Shown here one piece after another: positions 1 through 13,455 of a DNA stretch of 64,000 nucleotides. How positions within the stretch are numbered: the first letter of the stretch is position 1; every line of letters starts with the position of its first letter. The notes under the pieces were generated by a model. It had not been told where the DNA came from, did no database searches, and worked only from the letters and a program-made list of their open reading frames with translations. A program made the translations under genes and the position numbers. Location of the stretch: the NCBI GenBank assembly GCA_002633005.1, contig NMRA01000533.1:113844-177843 (forward strand), read 5' to 3'. The DNA is from Phoronis australis (Eukaryota; Phoronida; Phoronidae).

Positions 1-935
1 GTTGTCGTACTTTGACATACCCTCTCTATCGGTGAGTCATTGCTAACCTCAGTAGCCGGATGTTGGCTGCAGGAGATGCGACGTACTTCACAAACTAATG
101 GTTATGCATTAAATAACATTCTGATATGCCACGAAGATGTAAAATTTGAGCAATAAATAATCAACAATGTATAAAAAGAAATAATGAGCATCAAAACAGC
201 CAAACAAAGCAACACGCTGATACATGTATTTTTGTCAATAAGTTTCCAAGGACAACTTGACTGTCTTTTAGGAATCATTACAGATCTGAAGCCCACAAAC
301 TCAAGTCACTGAAGTAGACGAGAATAGTCGATGATACTCTGATCCCGGCTGAGGCACAAAACTTTTCTCAAAAGGGCTCTTAGGTTGATAACAGAATGGA
401 CTTGAACATGATGCCATGTGGCATATTACTTTTGAACTAGGTTTTCCTTTGAGATACGGATTTTAAATACGCACAATCTACCGTTTACCGAGAAAATATT
501 AGCAGAACCATTTTGGAAATGCACAATCGCCAGGAAATCTGGGACAAATGTTACGTTGCTTTCACTCAAATCGAAACACCGGTCAGGCACAGAGAAGTTG
601 CGCATGTACACAGACTCCATTCATTCACCTAGTCGCGATAATGTTGCGTCAGCGACGAGTATATATGATAGAAAGGTCCCGTGGATAACAAAAATGGAAC
701 GTAGATTTAATCCTGAGACAGATATGTGTTTGTGTGCACGCATACGCCCATTCAGAACCAAAGGCATAAGTCGCCTCACGTCTCTGTGACTTTTTTCACA
801 AACACAGTTAGTTGTGAAGTTATAACAAAAACAGAAGTGCCGGAGGCGTGGTGTCATTTGCGGCGCAACACACGTGTGCAGGCTTCATGGTTGGGCCATT
901 GAGCTCAACATCTGGGTTAAAGCACGTGACTTTCA

Positions 936-1708
936 TTATGGTTCTTGGTGAAGGAAGTTTTCAAGCCCGCCAGTCTCCTTTAAGAAAACGAACAGACACT
1001 TAAATTTGTTGCCATTCACTATATGTTGTTGGCATGTAACAGTGTCATCCATTAGGTTGCTCCTTAGCATATGAAAATCTGGGCAATACTCTACCAAGTG
1101 TTTAGGGGATTCTATGTCAGTACTACACTCAGGTGACACTGTGTTCCCCATATCCCCGGTAATGCGTCTGTGTCGGGCTAGGTTGCAGTGGCCCATCAAA
1201 ATTTGAATGAAGTACATGTACGTTACTTATGCCCAACCTATCTGCACTAAGACGGCTTTTTAATTTTTTTGGTTATCCTGCACCTTCAGTAAGATACCGG
1301 GATTGCAGGTTCAGGCACAAAATGTTGAACGCTTGCTATTTTCTTTGATAGTCTGACTGATTTCCCATTGACATCATTACTCACATGAGCCCTGACTCGG
1401 TGCATGTTGAAGGTTCTTTCAATTGCAAGCTTGTTAAAGTCATTAATAAAGCATTAACGCAAACAGAGTTGACCCTTGGTTTTTTGCTGCCTGTCTATCT
1501 GAACTTGAAAATTGGTTATTGGCTGAATACCCTGCTCGGTATAATATTGTTGTGCCAGTAGAGCAGCTTTATTTATTGCAGCGATCTCAGCCTGGAACAC
1601 CGTGGCAAGATTGCCTAGCGATGCAAAGCTTTCTTTATCTGCAACAGAAAGGCTTGCAACATAGACTCCATCACCCGTCTGGCCATTCCCGTCCGTACAA
1701 CAAACCAT
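936..1708 (-). mobile_element. 3' fragment of an RNase H-bearing non-LTR retrotransposon, copy A
   Basis: Read on the minus strand, 1708-1454 gives an RNase H-like start: an acidic TDG near the beginning, G-D-G-V-Y, then ATVFQAEIAAINKA, the usual motif around the catalytic glutamate in LINE RNase H domains. Further on, 1217-936 gives GHCNLARHRRITGD followed by PEC, PKHLVEYCP, the Cys-Cys-His-Cys tail seen at the C terminus of I/Jockey-type LINE proteins. The two pieces are in RNase H-to-tail order but separated by frame breaks. No reverse transcriptase domain is seen upstream, so this is a dead 5'-truncated or eroded copy. Clade not determined. Confidence 0.7.
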
Positions 1709-2715
1709 TTCATTCTGCGAAATAAATACTCACTCAAATTCCTTAATTGGGATTATTTGAAACTTCGATGTTGAGATCTCATGCACACAACTTGTTTTAA
1801 TTACCAATTCGATTTTTGAACCTACATGTATTTTGTACTTGGCTTTCATATCAATTCCCTAGCGCTTTTCTAACAAAGAACTGTTAACCTGCGTTGAGGT
1901 GGACCGCAATGCACCAGATGTCCCACTTCATACAGTGTATGCTGACTCCGAGCGATTTTTAGTTAGAGTATACATGTATGCATTAGAGATCGACTTGGAC
2001 TACATGTAAATTAAATGGTTTTGTGATAATTAATGAATTGTTGAAGTAATGAACGTACCTAAGCGAGGTATAGGTTATCTCGACCAAATACAAGGTTTCA
2101 CCAAATAATTATTCGAAGTCATTGAGATATTCACGTCTTGCCATATAATTGACTTTTTCTCAGCTTCGGTAAATCGTTTTAATTTGAAATTGGGAACGTA
2201 ATTTCCCGAAAACGGGATAGTGGATATGGTTCAAACTTTCCAAATTTGAATATTCATTCATGAATCCCAAAAAATGCTGTTAAAATTTTAATACAAAGGC
2301 CCAGGTTCTGTGTAATGTAACAAAGACGAATACGACTTGTATTTTTTACCTAAATTCCTTATGTTTTGCGAACTCATTTGCCATAAATACCTAATGAAAA
2401 GAATAAACAAAAGTTCCTGACAAGGTTTTTGGTTATGAAGTTTTCATTTAAAAAGGTTTATTAAAATCGACCAAGCTGTTATTTAACTATGAGTGTACCT
2501 TTCATAAATAAGTGTTTTTTATTTCACAAAGTTATAAACGTAATAATAATAACGACGCGTAAACATCAAACACATTTGATGTTTCCTGATTTTTTTCTTT
2601 CATCAATTAAGTACTTTTACGAGTTGACAAAACTTCGTGTTTTGACTTTTGTGTTATAATGCAGACCTCTTAGTAAGGCTTGAAGTATCCATTCGGTAAG
2701 TACTGGTCTACGTAT

Positions 2716-2870
2716 AGGCGGATCCAGGGGTTCAAGGGGTCCAGACCCTTTTCCCTTGATTTTGATGATATCAAATCTATAATTTTCAAATTGTTGACTC
2801 AGACTCTTATTTTGAAACTCCTTGACTCGACCTCCCCCTTAAAAACTATTGGTACCCCCTGTTACGTTTG
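2716..2870. repeat. Short dispersed repeat with GGCGGATCCAGGG end, copy A
   Basis: Begins with GGCGGATCCAGGGG and continues through a CCCTT-rich stretch to GGTACCCCCTG. The same start, or its complement, recurs near 11084, 18451, 22541, 42420 and 45930, giving units of about 140-160 bp. It looks like a non-autonomous element; no coding potential. Confidence 0.5.
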
Positions 2871-3026
2871 ATCTTGTGTCGCCCTCAAGCTGAGTATTGA
2901 AAGTAGTCCGTTCTCGCTCAAAAACTGAGTCGTAAAGGCGCACCACAGCATCATTCATTTGCACCTGTATCGTGCAAGTCTATTATAGCTAATAGTATTA
3001 AACTTCTGTCTGATCACGCGCAAGGT

Positions 3027-3232
3027 TAAACCTGGTTTAAGATCTTAATCCAAGTCTACGTGTAAGTAGTATATAACCCGTTGGTGAAATGACCAGGTCT
3101 AAATTGGAGTTAAACCAGATTTTATTAGACTACTGGTCTAAAAGTTAAACCACGTTTATGAAATGCATATTTTCTTTAAACCTGGTCTATGCCCAGATTA
3201 AACCAAGTTTAACTTTAAACCACGTTTATGGA
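3027..3232. repeat. AT-rich inverted-repeat stretch (MITE-like), copy A
   Basis: Repeated, partly inverted words related to GTTAAACCTGGTTTAA and TTAAACCA fill this stretch, so it can fold on itself. The paralogous stretch is 11389-11600. Probably an old MITE carried inside the duplicated segment; ends are not sharply defined. Confidence 0.4.
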
Positions 3233-5460
3233 ATCAGCAGCACATTTATTCCTTTACTCTAACGATGTCTTATGGATGAAAACTCAAAGTTCGATTTGAT
3301 TACGTCAAGACAGAAGTTCGTCAGCACCGAAATAAATGGGAGGTTATGGCCCCCCATTCCCCTATGGCGTGCTGCCTATGCACGATTATTTTTCAACAGG
3401 CATAAAATGCATTGAACGTCTTTAAGGACAACCCCATACCTGAAACTGATTAATTACAATACAGAGACAAATCCAGCGACAGTGAATATGATTCTTGATG
3501 AACTGCCTATCGTTCAACTGAGAATTACACTGATTTTATCGCGAACAACTCTTCAAGTAATGTTCGAGACTTTTCAAGAAAAGTATTCAAGTTTCTTACT
3601 TGGATGTGCATTTCTTTTTCGTTTGCTTTTAATTTCATCAAAATCTGCGATGCCATTGATGAATAGTCTACTTATTCCTATGAGAAGTGCCCAATGAGTT
3701 GACCTTGCACCCTTCTAAAAAGGTTGAAATTGCTTCGAAATAAATCGTTTTTGATTGAAAATCCAATTTGGTGTAGGTATGATCATGTGACACTTATTCA
3801 GGCACTTTAGCCTCATAGCTTCATATCTTTATTGTCGTGCCTGTCACGGGTTAGGTATGCGCGACATCTGTTGCTTAGAGGTAATAAAGAACAAAAAAGG
3901 GGAACAAGCAAAGTGATAGAATCAACATTTTGTCTTATTCAGTGCGCGACATTATTACTATTTTGTTTCCACACTCGATTAGTTGAACTCTACAAGCACA
4001 ATCAGTTCACCCAACGTCTTTTAAAACATCGGTGTGGAGGACAGGGCCACGCCCTAACCTATTTGATGTCAGATATCACATGACATCCGATTTGACCTAC
4101 CATGTGACACAGAAATGGGACCTTGTGGAACAATGATGAACGAAACACAGAATTCCGTGCGTGGGCATGAATGCGTATGCCAGGCCAGAAATTTATATAT
4201 CACATAGCCACCACTTACTCACGCCTTTAATGCATTGTAATTGTTTGTGCTTAATCACAGGATCGGAATTTTTTTTTCTTCGATCACTGCCCATTTTAAT
4301 GATTTGCAATTATTCAAGTCAAATGAGGTCGCCATGCTAGTTACAGTAAATTGAAAAGGTTTTTCAAATATCAAGCAATGGGAATGACAGAATGTTATGA
4401 CGTCGGTTTCATTATTTTAACCAGTGAGAAACCATTAACATTACACGTAGCACTGAGAACGAGTGTAGATTCGACATTGCTATCTTTCCCGACGACTTCC
4501 GGATACATCCATGACCTTGATCTTCTGTCGAGGTCGCACTCCCATCGGTCCAACTAAACCTATTGCATAATGATTTGTGTTGTCTTTTTCACTTCCTTCG
4601 GGTAACCGGACGACGCCTCTTCCAGTTCCACACTTGACCTTTCATCCTTCACCTTTCACCTGTGACCTTTGAACTAAGCGCCTCCCAAACGGGGCGCCTA
4701 AACAAATTACAATACCACTAACGCCCGGTTTCACACAGATCTGTGACTTTGTTGCATTAGCACGATAAAGTATCTTTCCGGTCCTCATTTTGTGTATATA
4801 CAATTATTTTCAATTACGTGTGGGCTGGGAGCGTACAGAGATTATGACCGGGGCCAGATTGTGCTTGAGCACATGTTTCAAGTCGACAAACGACGGGGTT
4901 GTTTTCACTTGAACTGTGAGTACATTTGAAATGGAAACGTGTATTCAGAGCGAGTAAGTTGCTTAAGGAATCAAATATCACCCAGAGTAAAAGTGAGGAC
5001 ATGGTCTGGTCTTCAACAAAGTTGGATATACCGAAACAAAATGAAAGTTTTCAGCCGAATTCACATAAGTGTACATATAATAGAAATATGTAAAATATTT
5101 CACACCCTGTTTTGCAAATCTACAAATGTAGATGAATTCTAAAATAAGCTGGAAAAGAACAAACTATCACCAAGAAGTACAAAGTAAGGTAACTGAACAC
5201 ACCTGCAGATGTCTCAAGTTATAATTTAGTGTAAAACAAAAAATGTGCCGAAAATTACATTTTAGATTTAGTTGATAATCTCGCCCTCACAAACTTTATA
5301 CTTGGAAATGCAACACAGAGCTCGCATGATCACGCATTGGCTTGATGTTGTTGAACAATGCACCTGATGGCGTACGATAGTCAAACGCTTCCTTCGGTTA
5401 GATGTTCTTCTATTAAAGGGTTCATTGTCAACGTGAACATCGGGAAGAATTTTTCCAACC

Positions 5461-6238
5461 CCTTCTGTGGGCTATTTTTGCCAAATTATTTAGGAAGCTC
5501 TAACTAAAAAAATTAAGGCAATATTTTTTACAAATGAACATTTGGACACGTATCACCAGGATATATGAACGCATATTATTTTCAAAATCGGTGATCCTAA
5601 AGTCGAACTTATTGGTGCTCTAGTGGAATGACAGTAAGTTGCTAATGTATGACGTCCTTGGCTTGAAAAAACAAGGAAACTAAATGATTAGCCGTAATTG
5701 AAACCCAGGCTCCTATAAGGATATGAAAAAAAAAACAGTTTTCGAATTAAGAAGATTCGAAACATAATTTCAGAGTGCAAATTTGCTAAGGGAATGTGTA
5801 GGTATGAGTTTAGTAAATGGCATTATTTTTTTCATGTTTTCAATTGCAGTGAAAGTGTTTTCAATTGATACTGAATTATTATATTGTGATACGAAATCTA
5901 AAAATCAAATAAGTTACATATTGCGGATAATTTCAAATACGCTACATGAAAGTTTTTGGATATTCGAATTTTTTCCCAACTATTCTGGATATTTTACGCA
6001 ATGGTGGTCAGGTTTTTTGACTTCTTTCACAAAAGTGAATATTGCTTAGCATTCTGATTTATTTCTGGTTGAGTACAATTTTTGTTGAGTTCCAAAGCAT
6101 GTGAAACCACTCAGTGAGCGTATTTTTTATTCTCTCGTCACTTAAAATAAAGCTTATTACACATGCGTCTTAATTTTGGTCGTTCTTCCTGATTTATCTT
6201 AAAAAAATACACTACATGCTTATTTTTGGATAATTTAG
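5461..6238. other. Intronic or intergenic DNA upstream of the sushi exon
   Basis: AT-rich sequence in which I see no exon, repeat unit or RNA gene. It ends in a pyrimidine-poor but usable acceptor just before the sushi exon. Confidence 0.5.
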
Positions 6239-6412
6239 GGAAAACATGCGGAAAGCCAGTCATTAACCTCAATACCGCTGTTGAAGTTACCTCGGAACTT
6301 TATGGAGGAACAGCCCAATACTCTTGTGAAACAAGATATCTGCAGACAGGCGGTAACCTAACACGTACCTGCAACGCTGAAGGAAACTGGACAGGAGTAC
6401 CACTTGAATGTA
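6239..6412 (+). CDS. Sushi/CCP domain exon of an extracellular CUB-sushi protein
   Basis: A single open exon of 174 bp (58 codons) runs from acceptor TTTAG to donor GTAAGT, phase 1 at both ends as is usual for mobile extracellular modules. It reads KTCGKPVINLN, then QYSCETRY, RTCNAEGNW and LECS. This gives the four sushi cysteines in order, the conserved Gly/Tyr before the second cysteine and the Trp before the last. NLT and NWT are potential N-glycosylation sites. Sushi domains are about 60-residue binding modules of complement regulators, receptors and matrix proteins. The nearest same-strand exons downstream are CUB exons of the same outer phase, so I infer one gene. The flanking exons that would prove joining are not seen between 6413 and 15696. 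Confidence 0.85.
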
Positions 6413-8289
6413 GTAAGTCAATAATCTCTAAGAAATGATATTTAATGTATCATTGCTATTGCTAGACTTTGATAAACACGAGTAGTTCCGACAAATTTGG
6501 CACATGTAACTACTGCACACCACCCAAAACAGATCGACGAAGTTAAATGCAACGTTAGTGAGGAAACTTTGGATAGCTTGTGCGGCCATGTTCCAAGTTC
6601 AGGACTCCACAAGGGTGGGAAAGAGGAGCAACCAGTTCAGGAAATTAACTGCGGTGTTCCTGGTAACCGAAGCGAAATTCCGTCTTAAGTTAGGGCATGC
6701 ATTACATCGAGTGTATGCCCTTCACGGTTCTGTTAGCCTATTCCTTGATGTCAGTACTTTCATAGCGTTTTAACGTAGACTCCATATTTTCATGTACATC
6801 ACATATTATTAGGTTATTTTGTATCTGAGAATAGCTCAACTCTGTGTTTAAATCATGTGAGCAAATTGATTTGGTTGGGTCAGTTACTTCTTAAAATTAG
6901 GAAACGTGCGATATCCAATGAAATAATTTCAACTTTACTGAAAACGTCTTAGGCACAAACATACATGTACATGGACATTGCCCTTTTGAGGCATAGTAGA
7001 AAGCGTTATAAATGTACATACAAATTTTCACGAAACTTAGAACAAAAAGTGTCTTTCAGTTGACCCAATTTCTATTTTTTATCAAACAGTTACCAATAGG
7101 GAGGGGAAAGGTATGTAAAGTTGCAATAAATGTCACCAATCAATCACATATCATACACTCGATCGTTAGAACGCTGTATCGTCTGCTGACAATATCAGCG
7201 GTTTTTAATGTGTAAAAAGGCGGATCTACGGCTGCTTTCAGGGGGTCTAAGCCCATCCCATTGGAGCAGGATCAAAAATTCAAAAATCGTCACCTGCAAA
7301 ACAAAATGGTACCGCTAGCATGTTCAAACCCTAAGAAAACCAACTCAAAAATTAGGGGGATAACCCTGAAAACACAATTTCTTTGCATTGTGATTGGCCG
7401 TTATCGCGAAAAGCAACGCATTTCGAGTTTTTGTGGCTAATAGGGAATTCTCACAGAATTTCATTGTTTGCACCCTTCCGTCGACACTTCTAACATGTAA
7501 GTAGCCAAGAACTTAAGACGTTTCCCCCGGGAAAAAGCTGGTCTGAAGCTGATTTTTTTATAACTACCGTATTTACTCTAAGATACATTTTGATTCAATT
7601 AGGGAAAATAATATAGTACAACAACCCGCGCCGTGCAACGTTTTTAAATCATCTGTCTTGTCATGCCATGCTACTACACACAACACGTTTGTAACTTAAT
7701 TTTTTCAGGCGTATAATCAAGTTGTCTAGTGCAATAATCATACAGTGAACACGTAAATTGTTTTATTTAAAACACTCCTTTCCCAAAGGACCTCCGTTGT
7801 TGCGGGCGCTGTGGTTTTGTCGCGAGCCAGTTTCGGGATGAACCCTAGCAAATTAAGTCTATATAAGGAATGAATCCGGAAGAGGCATTCCATTGACAAG
7901 GTGTCTGTACTTTCTCAACAGGGTTTGCCGGACTCGCACAGTATTCAATAGGCTTCTTATGGAGGCCTAGTTCCGACCTCTGCACTGACCGTCTTCCTAC
8001 AAACAATAAGCACTACTGCCGTCTTCTTTATAGGGAGTTACGGCAGAAAGTTACACTTGATGAAACATCCTTGACAATGGGTGTTATTTGACTACATTAC
8101 ATTTTAACAGCCAGTATGACCGGTGCTGATTTTATGCCAAGTAAGCGCTCCGCTCACACGTCCTGGTACTATTCACCCGGTAATTCCTTACTCCAAGGGG
8201 GTACTTTGCACCGGCTTAAAGAAATAGCGATAAAGATAACAGATTTGCTGATGTAGATTTTTTTTAATGTAATTTATTACCTAAACGAA
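6413..8289. other. Intron-like DNA without a supported gene
   Basis: No convincing exon. A TATA-like word (CTATATAAGG) lies near 7857, and 7203-7265 has a GGCGGATCTACGG fragment related to the short dispersed repeat. Nothing else can be supported. Confidence 0.45.
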
Positions 8290-9271
8290 TACTGTTGCTG
8301 TACTTTGATATACCCTCTCTATCGATGAGTCATTGCTTACCTCAGCAGCCGAATGTTGGCTTCAGGATATGCGACGTACTTCACAAACTAATAATTATGC
8401 ATTAAATAACATTCTGATATGCAACGAACATGTAAAATTTGAGCAATAAATAATAAACTATGTATGAAAAGAAATAATTAAAATCAAAACAGCCAAACAA
8501 AGCAACACGCTGAAGTTGATGTCATTAAGTTTCCAAGGACAGCATGACTGTCTTTTAGGAATCATTCCAGATCTGATGTCCAGAAACTCAAGTCACTGAA
8601 GTAGACGAGAATAGTCGATGATACTCTGATCCCGGCTGCGGCACAAAACTTGTGCTCAAAAGGGCTTTTAGGTTGATAACAGAAAGGACTTGAACATGAT
8701 GCCATGTGGCATATTACTTTTGAACTAGGTTTTCCCTTGAGATACGGATTTTAAATACGCACAATCTACTGTTTACCGAGAAAAAAATTAGCAGAACCAT
8801 TTTGGAAATGCACAATAGCCAGGAAATCTGGGTCAAATGTTACGTTGCTTTCACTCAAATCGAAACACCGGTCAGGCACAGAGCGATTGCGCATTTACAC
8901 CGACTCCATTCATTCACCTAGTCGCCATAATGTTGCGTCAGGGACGAGTATATATGATAGAAAAGTCCCGTGAATAACAAAAAATGGTACGTAGATTTAA
9001 TCCTGAGACAGATGTGTGTTTGTGTGCCCGCATACGCCCATTCAGAACCAAAGGCATGAGTCACCTCACGTCTCTGTGACTTTTTTTCACAAACACAGCT
9101 AGTTGGGAAGTTATAACCAAAACAGCAGTACCGGAGGCCTGGTGTCATTTGCGGCGCAACACACGTGTGCAGGCTTCATGGTTGGGCCCATTGAGCAGAG
9201 CATCTGATTTAAAGCACGTGACTTTCGTTATGGTTCTTGGTGAAGGAAGTTTTCAAGCCCGCCAGTCTCCT

Positions 9272-10110
9272 TTAAGACAGACACTTAAATTTGTTGCCAT
9301 TCACTATATGTTGTTGGCATGTAACAGTGTCATCCAGTAGGTTGCTCCTTAGCATATACATGTAAAAAGCTGGGCAATACTCTATCAAGTGTTTAGGCGA
9401 TTCTAAGTCAGTACTACACTCAGGACACACTGAGTTCCCCATATCCCCGGTAATGCGTCTGTGTTGGGCTAGGTTACAGTGGCCCATCAACATTTGAATG
9501 AAGTACATGTACATGTACGTTGCTTATGTAAAATCTACCTGCAATCAGAAGGTTTTTTTTAAATTTTTGGTTTGATCACGTAGGGAAAATTCTTCTTGGC
9601 CGTCTCCCTGCAGCAATGATGTGATGTCAACTGGGCTGCTGACTGGGTTTGTACCCAGTTGCGTATACTTATCCTGCACCTTCAGTAAGATACCGGGATA
9701 GCAGGTTCAGGCACAAAATGTAGAACGCTTGCTCTTTTCTTTGCTAGTCTGACTGATTTCTCATTGGCATCATTACTCACATGAGCCCTGCCTCGGTGAT
9801 TGTTGAAGGTTCTTTCAATTGCAAGCTTGTTAGAGTCATTAATAAAGCATTAACGCAAATAGAGTTGACCCTTGGTTTTTTGCTGCCTGTCTATCTGAAA
9901 ATTGGTTATTGGCTGAATACCCTGCTCGGTATAATATTGTTGTGCCAGTAGAGCAGCTTTATTAATTGCAGCGATCTCAGCCTGGAACACCGTGGCAAGA
10001 TTGCCTAGCTATGCAAAGCTTTCTTTATCTGCAACAGAAATTCTTGCAACGTAGACTCCAGCACCCGTCTGGCAATTTCCCGTCCGCATAATAAACCGCC
10101 TCTGTCATTC
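9272..10110 (-). mobile_element. 3' fragment of an RNase H-bearing LINE, copy B
   Basis: Paralogue of 936-1708. On the minus strand the RNase H part lies about 10110-9850 and the Cys-rich tail at 9514-9272 (LMGHCNLAQHRRI, PEC, PKHLIEYCP). It differs from copy A by several substitutions and by the extra stretch near 9572-9668, between the two parts. The shared frame breaks show that the element was already dead when the segment was duplicated. Confidence 0.68.
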
Positions 10111-11083
10111 TGCGAAATAAATACTCACTCAAATTCCTTAATTGGGATTATTTGAAATTGCGATGTTTAGATCTCATGCACACAACTTGCTTTAATTACC
10201 AATTCGATTTTTGAGCCTACATGTATTTTGTACTTGGCTTTCATATCAATTCCCTAGCGCTTTTCTAACAATGAATTGTTAACCTGCTTTGAGGTGGACC
10301 AAAATGCACCAGATGTCCCACTTCGTACAGTGTGTGCTGACTGATAGAGTTTTAGTTAGAGTGTATGCATTAGAGATCGACTTGGACTACATGTAAATTA
10401 AATGGTTTTGTGATAATTAATGAATTGTTGAAGTAATGAACGTACCTAAGCGAGGTATAGGTTATCTCGACCAAATACAAGGTTTCACCAAATAATTATT
10501 CGAAGTCATTGAGATATTCACGTCTTGCCACATATTTGACTATTTCTCAGCTTCGGTAAATCGTTTTAATTTGAAATTGGGAACTCAAGTTCTCGAAAAC
10601 GGGATAGTGGATATGGTTCAAACTTTCCAAATTTGAATATTTATTCATGAGTCCCAAAAAATACAAAGGCCCAGGTTCTGTGTAATGTAACAAAGACGAA
10701 ATCTTGTATTTTTTATCTAAATTCCTTATGTTTTGCGAACTCATTTGCCATAAAAATCAAATGAAAATAATAAACAAAAGTTCCTGACAAGTTTTTTGGT
10801 TATGAAGTTTTCATTTAAAAAGTTTTATTAAAATCGACCAAGCTGTTATTTAACTATGAGTGTACCTTTCATAAATGAATATTTTTATTCTAAAAAGTAA
10901 TAAACGTAATAATAATAACGACCCATAAACATGAAGCATATTTGATGTTTCCTGATTTTTTCTTTCATAAATTAAATACTTTTACGAGTTGACAAAACTT
11001 CGTTTTTTGAATTTTTTGTTATAATGCAGGCGTCTTAGTAAGGCTTGAGGTATCCATTCGGTAAATACTGTTCTAAGTTTAGG

Positions 11084-11235
11084 CGGATCCAGGGGTTCAA
11101 GGGGTCCAGTCCCGTTTCCCTTGATTTTAATGATATCAAATCTATAATTTTCAAATTGTTGACTCAGACCCTCCTTTTGAAACTCCTTGATTCGACCTCC
11201 CCCTTAAAAACTATTGGTACCCCCTGTTACGTTTG
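11084..11235. repeat. Short dispersed repeat with GGCGGATCCAGGG end, copy B
   Basis: Collinear counterpart of 2716-2870 within the duplicated segment, with a few substitutions. Confidence 0.5.
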
Positions 11236-11388
11236 ATCTTGTGTCGTCCTCAAGCTGAGTATTGAAAGTAGTCCGTTCTCGCTCAAAAACTGAGTCGTAA
11301 ACGCGCACGGCAGAATCATTCATTTGCACCTGTATCGTACAAATCTATTATATCTAATAGTATTAAACTTCTGTCTAATCAATCATAA

Positions 11389-11600
11389 GGTTAAACCTGG
11401 TTTAAGATCTTAATCCAAGTCTACGTGTAAGTAGTATTTACACCGTTGGTGAAATGACCACGTCTAAATTGAAGTTAACCCAGATTTCACTAGACCACTG
11501 GTCTAAAAGTTAAACCATGTTTATGAAATGCATATTTTCTTTAAACCTGTTCTATGTCCAGTTTAAACCAAGTTTAACTTTAAACCAAGTTTATGGAATC
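11389..11600. repeat. AT-rich inverted-repeat stretch (MITE-like), copy B
   Basis: Counterpart of 3027-3232: the same GGTTAAACCTGGTTTAA-type words in direct and inverted order, ending just before the shared TTTATGGAATCAGC. Confidence 0.4.
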
Positions 11601-12540
11601 AGCTGTAAATTTATTCATTTACTCTAACAATGTCTCATGGAACAAAACTCAAAGTTCGGTTTGATTACATCAAGACCGAAGTTCGTCAGCACCGAAATAA
11701 ATGGGGGGTTGTAGCCCCCATTCCCCTATGGCGTGCTGCATATGCACGATATTTTTTTCAAAAGGCATTAAATGCATTGGACGTCTTTAAGGACAACCCC
11801 ATACCTGAAACTGATTGATTACAATACAGAGGCAAATCCAGCGACAGTGGATATGATTCTTGATGAAATGTGTATCGTTCAACTGAGAATTACACTGATT
11901 TTATCGCGAACAACTTTTCAAGAAATGTTCGAAACTTTTCAAGAAAATTATTAAAGTTTCTTTTGTGGATGTGCATTTCTTTTGCTTTGATTTTCATCAA
12001 AATCTGCGATGTCGTTGATGAATAATCTACTTATACGTATGGGAAGTGCCCAATCAATTGACCTTGCACCCTTCTAAAAAGGTTGAAATTTCTTCAAAAT
12101 AAATTGTTTTTGATTGAAAATCCATTTTCGTGAAGGTGTGATCATGTGACACGTATTCAGGTACTTTAGCCTCATAGCTTCATATCTTTATTGCCGTGCC
12201 TGTCACTTTTTAGGTATACGTGACATCTGTTGTTGAGAGGTAATAAAGAACAAAAAAAAGGGAAAAGGCAAAATAATAGAATCAACATTTTGTCTTATCT
12301 AGTGCGCAACATTATTACTATTTTGTTTCCACACTCGATTAGTTGGACCCTACAACCACAATTAGTTTACCCAAGGTCTTTTAGAACATCGGTGTGGAGG
12401 ACGGTGCCACGCTCTAACCCATTTGATGTCAGATATCACATGACATCCGATTTGACCTACCATGTGACACAGAAATGTGACCTTGTGGAAAAATGATGAA
12501 CGAAACACAGAATTCCGTGCGTGGGCATCATTGCGTATAC

Positions 12541-13440
12541 CAGGTCGGAAGTTTATACATGTATCCCAATAACAAGACGAACACTTCCTTCTGTGTACAT
12601 TGTTCTGTTCTCAGTAACCATCGCTCTTGGCATGGCGTAAGATAACTATCAATATTATACGTTTTGTAATGTCTAGGTTTGGGGTTGAGATAATCGCCAT
12701 ACTCGAAGCTCAGCTCGAAAAGTAAGCATTTGCATGCCACAATTCTAATAAATTCACTACAAATATGCAGTGTTTATTATTAGGCTTTGAGTCTGAGTTT
12801 GGAGATTTCACCCTGGGCCCACGTGATTGCCCATAAACATAAACATTGACTACAGAATGCACGTATATCTGGGGCACCACCTTTACATATTCAAGCAACT
12901 TTTACTCACAAGCTTTTTTTTAAAGGTGCATAGGTGCCTGAATTCCAGATTGAGGTGCAGCTTCAAGGATATGGTCGAAGAATAGTAAATTATATAGCTA
13001 ATTTTTGAGGTCAGTCATTTGTATTAAGTTTCTACTTATTCAACATAGTGTGTTGATTGTTTGCTAACACATTTATTTTGTGCAGTGTTGTTGTAACATT
13101 GTCTTTATAAGTTCCACTTACATGTGTTTTTGAAATAGCAAAATTTGTTTGAATGAAAATACGATTTAATGTAAAGATTCGTGTGCATAACTGAAAATGT
13201 ATGTTAATTTTCAAACAAAAATTTGTTTTCAAAACCATTTTGCATACAAACCCATGGTTATCTTTTTCACTTTTTAGCACAACTGGCTAGGCCTTGTATA
13301 TGCACGTCTTATTTTGAATGTTTTCTATCTGTCTTTTTATCATTCTTTGTACTTTCATTCAGTTATTGGGGACAAATAAAACAACAAGAATAATAAATAT
13401 TTTAAGTTGTATTGGGAATTTCAGGGTCACAGCTCTACAA
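12541..13440. other. Unique AT-rich DNA
   Basis: Sequence after the end of copy B. No exon with good boundaries, no repeat of other parts of the window, and no RNA gene seen. Confidence 0.45.
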
Positions 13441-13455
13441 ATAAATATTTCACAG

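Larger units (their letters stand above)
1..5460. repeat. Duplicated segment, copy A (cut by window edge)
   Basis: Positions 1 to about 4180 match 8290-12540 over nearly the whole length, and 3261 to about 5400 match 30465-34020 once the insertion in the third copy is skipped. The match is direct and collinear, and long runs of 20 or more bases are unchanged. The segment carries the minus-strand tail of an RNase H LINE, a GGCGGATCC-type short repeat and an inverted-repeat-rich AT stretch. The two overlaps show that A keeps both the left part shared with B and the right part shared with C. It may be one long repeat or several that moved together. Confidence 0.85.
8290..12540. repeat. Duplicated segment, copy B
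   Basis: Direct copy of positions 1-4180. Differences include an extra stretch of about 95 bp near 9572-9668 that copy A lacks, small indels, and scattered substitutions. Similarity stops soon after TTCCGTGCGTGGGCAT near 12520-12545, while copies A and C continue together beyond this point. The order of events is therefore not a simple three-way duplication. Confidence 0.85.

Noticed and set aside
6600-6690. Second sushi-like start (INCGVPGNRSEIPS) after the sushi exon
   Set aside because: Closed by a stop at once, no further sushi cysteines, no splice sites in phase 1.
7857-7867. TATA-box-like word CTATATAAGG as a promoter
   Set aside because: No open exon follows and no initiator or other support; chance is likely in AT-rich DNA.
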